From: Saprospiraceae bacterium | GTDB taxonomy: Bacteria; Bacteroidota; Bacteroidia; Chitinophagales; Saprospiraceae | Assembly (NCBI GenBank): GCA_004297645.1 | Contig: SCUG01000532.1 | Span: 1 to 8,433, forward strand | Length of the DNA stretch: 8,433 bases | Reading direction: 5' to 3' | Part shown: in pieces, positions 7,463-8,433 of the stretch | Numbering within the stretch: the stretch's first letter is position 1 | Layout: each line of letters begins with the position of its first letter | The notes under the pieces: model-generated | Databases searched by the model: none | What the model was told of the DNA's origin: nothing | Seen by the model: only the letters and a program-made list of their open reading frames with translations | Position numbers and translations under genes: made by a program

Positions 7463-7535
7463 CTTCGGGCGGCCGGGTTTTGAACCCGGCGTTTTCTGAG
7501 CCAAAATGCCGGGTTCAAAACCCGGCCGCTCGAAG
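7463..7535. repeat. 73-nt near-perfect hairpin between convergent genes; dispersed repeat or two-way terminator
   Basis: Positions 7463-7495 pair with 7503-7535 over 33 base pairs, leaving a 7-nt loop (CTGAGCC). Only two positions are not Watson-Crick (7468/7530 and 7491/7507), and both are G-T/G-U pairs that hold in RNA. Each arm is itself a small palindrome: GCCGGGTT-TTG-AACCCGGC at 7472-7490 and GCCGGGTT-CAA-AACCCGGC at 7508-7526. The element can therefore fold as one long hairpin or as two short ones. It lies 29 bp after the FKBP stop and 29 bp after the stop of the convergent OmpA gene, where a terminator for both is expected, but no T-tract follows on either strand. A palindromic intergenic repeat that also limits read-through fits best. 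Confidence 0.85.
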
Positions 7536-7564
7536 CAAGCCCATATTTGTGTTACGCACTCTAA

Positions 7565-8433
7565 TCATTTCCTCAAAATTTTTACCTCTATCCGCTGGTT
7601 GACCCGGTTCTCTTCGGGAGTACAGTCCACACCATTGCGGCAGTGGTTGAGCGGCATGCTCTCGCCGTAGCCTCTGGCACTGACGCGGCTGGCCGGAATG
7701 CCATCGCGCAGCAGGTAATCGAGAAGTATGGCAGCCCGGTTGTCCGAGAGCTTTTGGTTGTACTCGTCGAGGCCGGGCGCCTCGGTGTGTACACCTAACT
7801 CTACAAATAGTGAGGGGTTGCTCTGCAAGATTTTCTCTAAGCGGTCGAGCATCATTGCGATGCGGGGCGTAGGCTGCCAGACGTTTGCGTCGTATTTAGC
7901 ACCTTCGAGCACAAACCGGTCGCCGGGGTGGATATGGTTGAGCGCCAGTTTTTCTTCAAAATCCCGAAAAGTGGGGAGCAGGGGCTTATCGCCAAAGGGC
8001 GTCTGCGTCCGTGTATCAATTTGATTACCCAGCGGAATTTCGATGGCTTCGGAGTCTAAGCTGGCGAGCGGTTGCGTTGAAGCCTGTTCCTCTTTTGTGG
8101 CCACCTTCGCGGCCGGTTCCTCCGGTTCGGTTTTTTCAAAAAAAAGCGGCAGGGGCTGCCGGGCTACGGGCGCAGGCTCTGCCACAGCAGTTTCCTGTGG
8201 CACTTGCTCCGGTTCTCTTTCTTCCACAGTGCTTGGGTTTTCCTCCAGCGGAGTTTCATCCACTTTCTCTTCAATGGCGGGCGGCAGTGCCACTTCCGGT
8301 TCCTTGGTCAGGGCGGCGGGCTGCCCCCAACCTGGAGGTGCTTCCTGCTGCGCCAATGACTGCTGCTTCCCCTCTTCGGAGGGTACCCGGAAGAGGTAGA
8401 TGTCGTCATCACCGCCGCTGCGGGAGGAGGTGA
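7565..8433 (-). CDS. PD40/OmpA-family envelope protein, C-terminal part (start beyond window)
   Basis: The frame stays open to the right edge, so 288 C-terminal residues are seen. The TTG at 8356-8354 is an internal Leu codon, not the start, because sense codons continue upstream. The first visible residues (SSRSGGDDDIYLFRV) are the last blade of a PD40 propeller. About 110 residues of Pro/Glu-rich linker follow (roughly 8050-8360), then an OmpA-like peptidoglycan-binding domain in the last 115 residues, with QKLSDNRAAILLDYL, ASRVSARGYGES, and the two-Cys loop NHCRNGVDCTPEEN before NQRIEVKIL. That Cys loop is common in Bacteroidota OmpA proteins. The domain should bind diaminopimelate in peptidoglycan and tie the outer membrane or a complex to the wall. 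The usual Asp of the HTD motif is Glu here (7783-7781), while the partner Arg is kept (7738-7736). Domain assignment is firm; the partner and full architecture are not visible. Confidence 0.9.
   Translation of the reverse strand, partial: TSSRSGGDDDIYLFRVPSEEGKQQSLAQQEAPPGWGQPAALTKEPEVALPPAIEEKVDETPLEENPSTVEEREPEQVPQETAVAEPAPVARQPLPLFFEKTEPEEPAAKVATKEEQASTQPLASLDSEAIEIPLGNQIDTRTQTPFGDKPLLPTFRDFEEKLALNHIHPGDRFVLEGAKYDANVWQPTPRIAMMLDRLEKILQSNPSLFVELGVHTEAPGLDEYNQKLSDNRAAILLDYLLRDGIPASRVSARGYGESMPLNHCRNGVDCTPEENRVNQRIEVKILRK

Noticed and set aside
7565..8356. The OmpA protein taken as complete, starting at 8356
   Set aside because: The codon there is TTG inside an open frame that continues to the window edge and encodes a PD40 blade end, and there is no signal peptide, so the true start lies outside.
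1..8433. CRISPR arrays, tRNA or rRNA genes, transposases, phage or defence genes
   Set aside because: None was seen on either strand; apart from the hairpins listed there are no regularly spaced repeats.

Overview
The window looks like a chromosomal segment from a member of the Bacteroidota, probably a marine or activated-sludge type near the Saprospiria. The grounds are the PD40 (WD40-like) and OmpA-type outer-membrane proteins, a DUF6089-like beta-barrel with a Bacteroidota-style signal peptide, a secreted two-domain FKBP, the absence of Shine-Dalgarno sites before the starts, and an exact match to the Bacteroidota -7 promoter box (TAnnTTTG) directly in front of mfd. The genus is not fixed by the sequence.

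Layout, left to right. Positions 1-546 (minus) hold the first 182 residues of an outer-membrane beta-barrel protein that runs off the left edge. A gap of 222 bp (547-768) has no convincing gene or terminator. Positions 769-4188 (minus) are a complete mfd, the transcription-repair coupling factor, with a GTG start and its own promoter box in the 67-bp gap behind the next gene. Positions 4256-5851 (minus) encode a secreted TPR plus PD40-propeller protein without a C-terminal OmpA domain. Positions 5852-6494 are a 643-bp stretch holding only one doubtful reading frame: a plausible signal-peptide start followed by sequence that reads like non-coding or repeat DNA. Positions 6513-7433 (plus) encode a periplasmic protein with two FKBP prolyl-isomerase domains. 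Positions 7434-7564 carry a 73-nt near-perfect hairpin between two convergent genes. Positions 7565-8433 (minus) are the C-terminal part of a PD40/OmpA-family protein whose start lies beyond the right edge.

How the genes fit together. Apart from mfd, which is cytoplasmic DNA repair, every recognisable gene serves the cell envelope: a beta-barrel, a TPR/propeller protein, a periplasmic folding catalyst and a peptidoglycan-anchoring OmpA protein. The barrel and the TPR/PD40 protein resemble, in architecture only, PorG- and PorE-like parts of the type IX secretion system; this is an inference. I see no CRISPR array, transposase, tRNA, rRNA, phage gene or defence system, and no strong sign of a wholly new system. 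The items most worth a second look are the long hairpin at 7463-7535, the odd stretch at 5852-6494, and the apparently leaderless GTG start of mfd.
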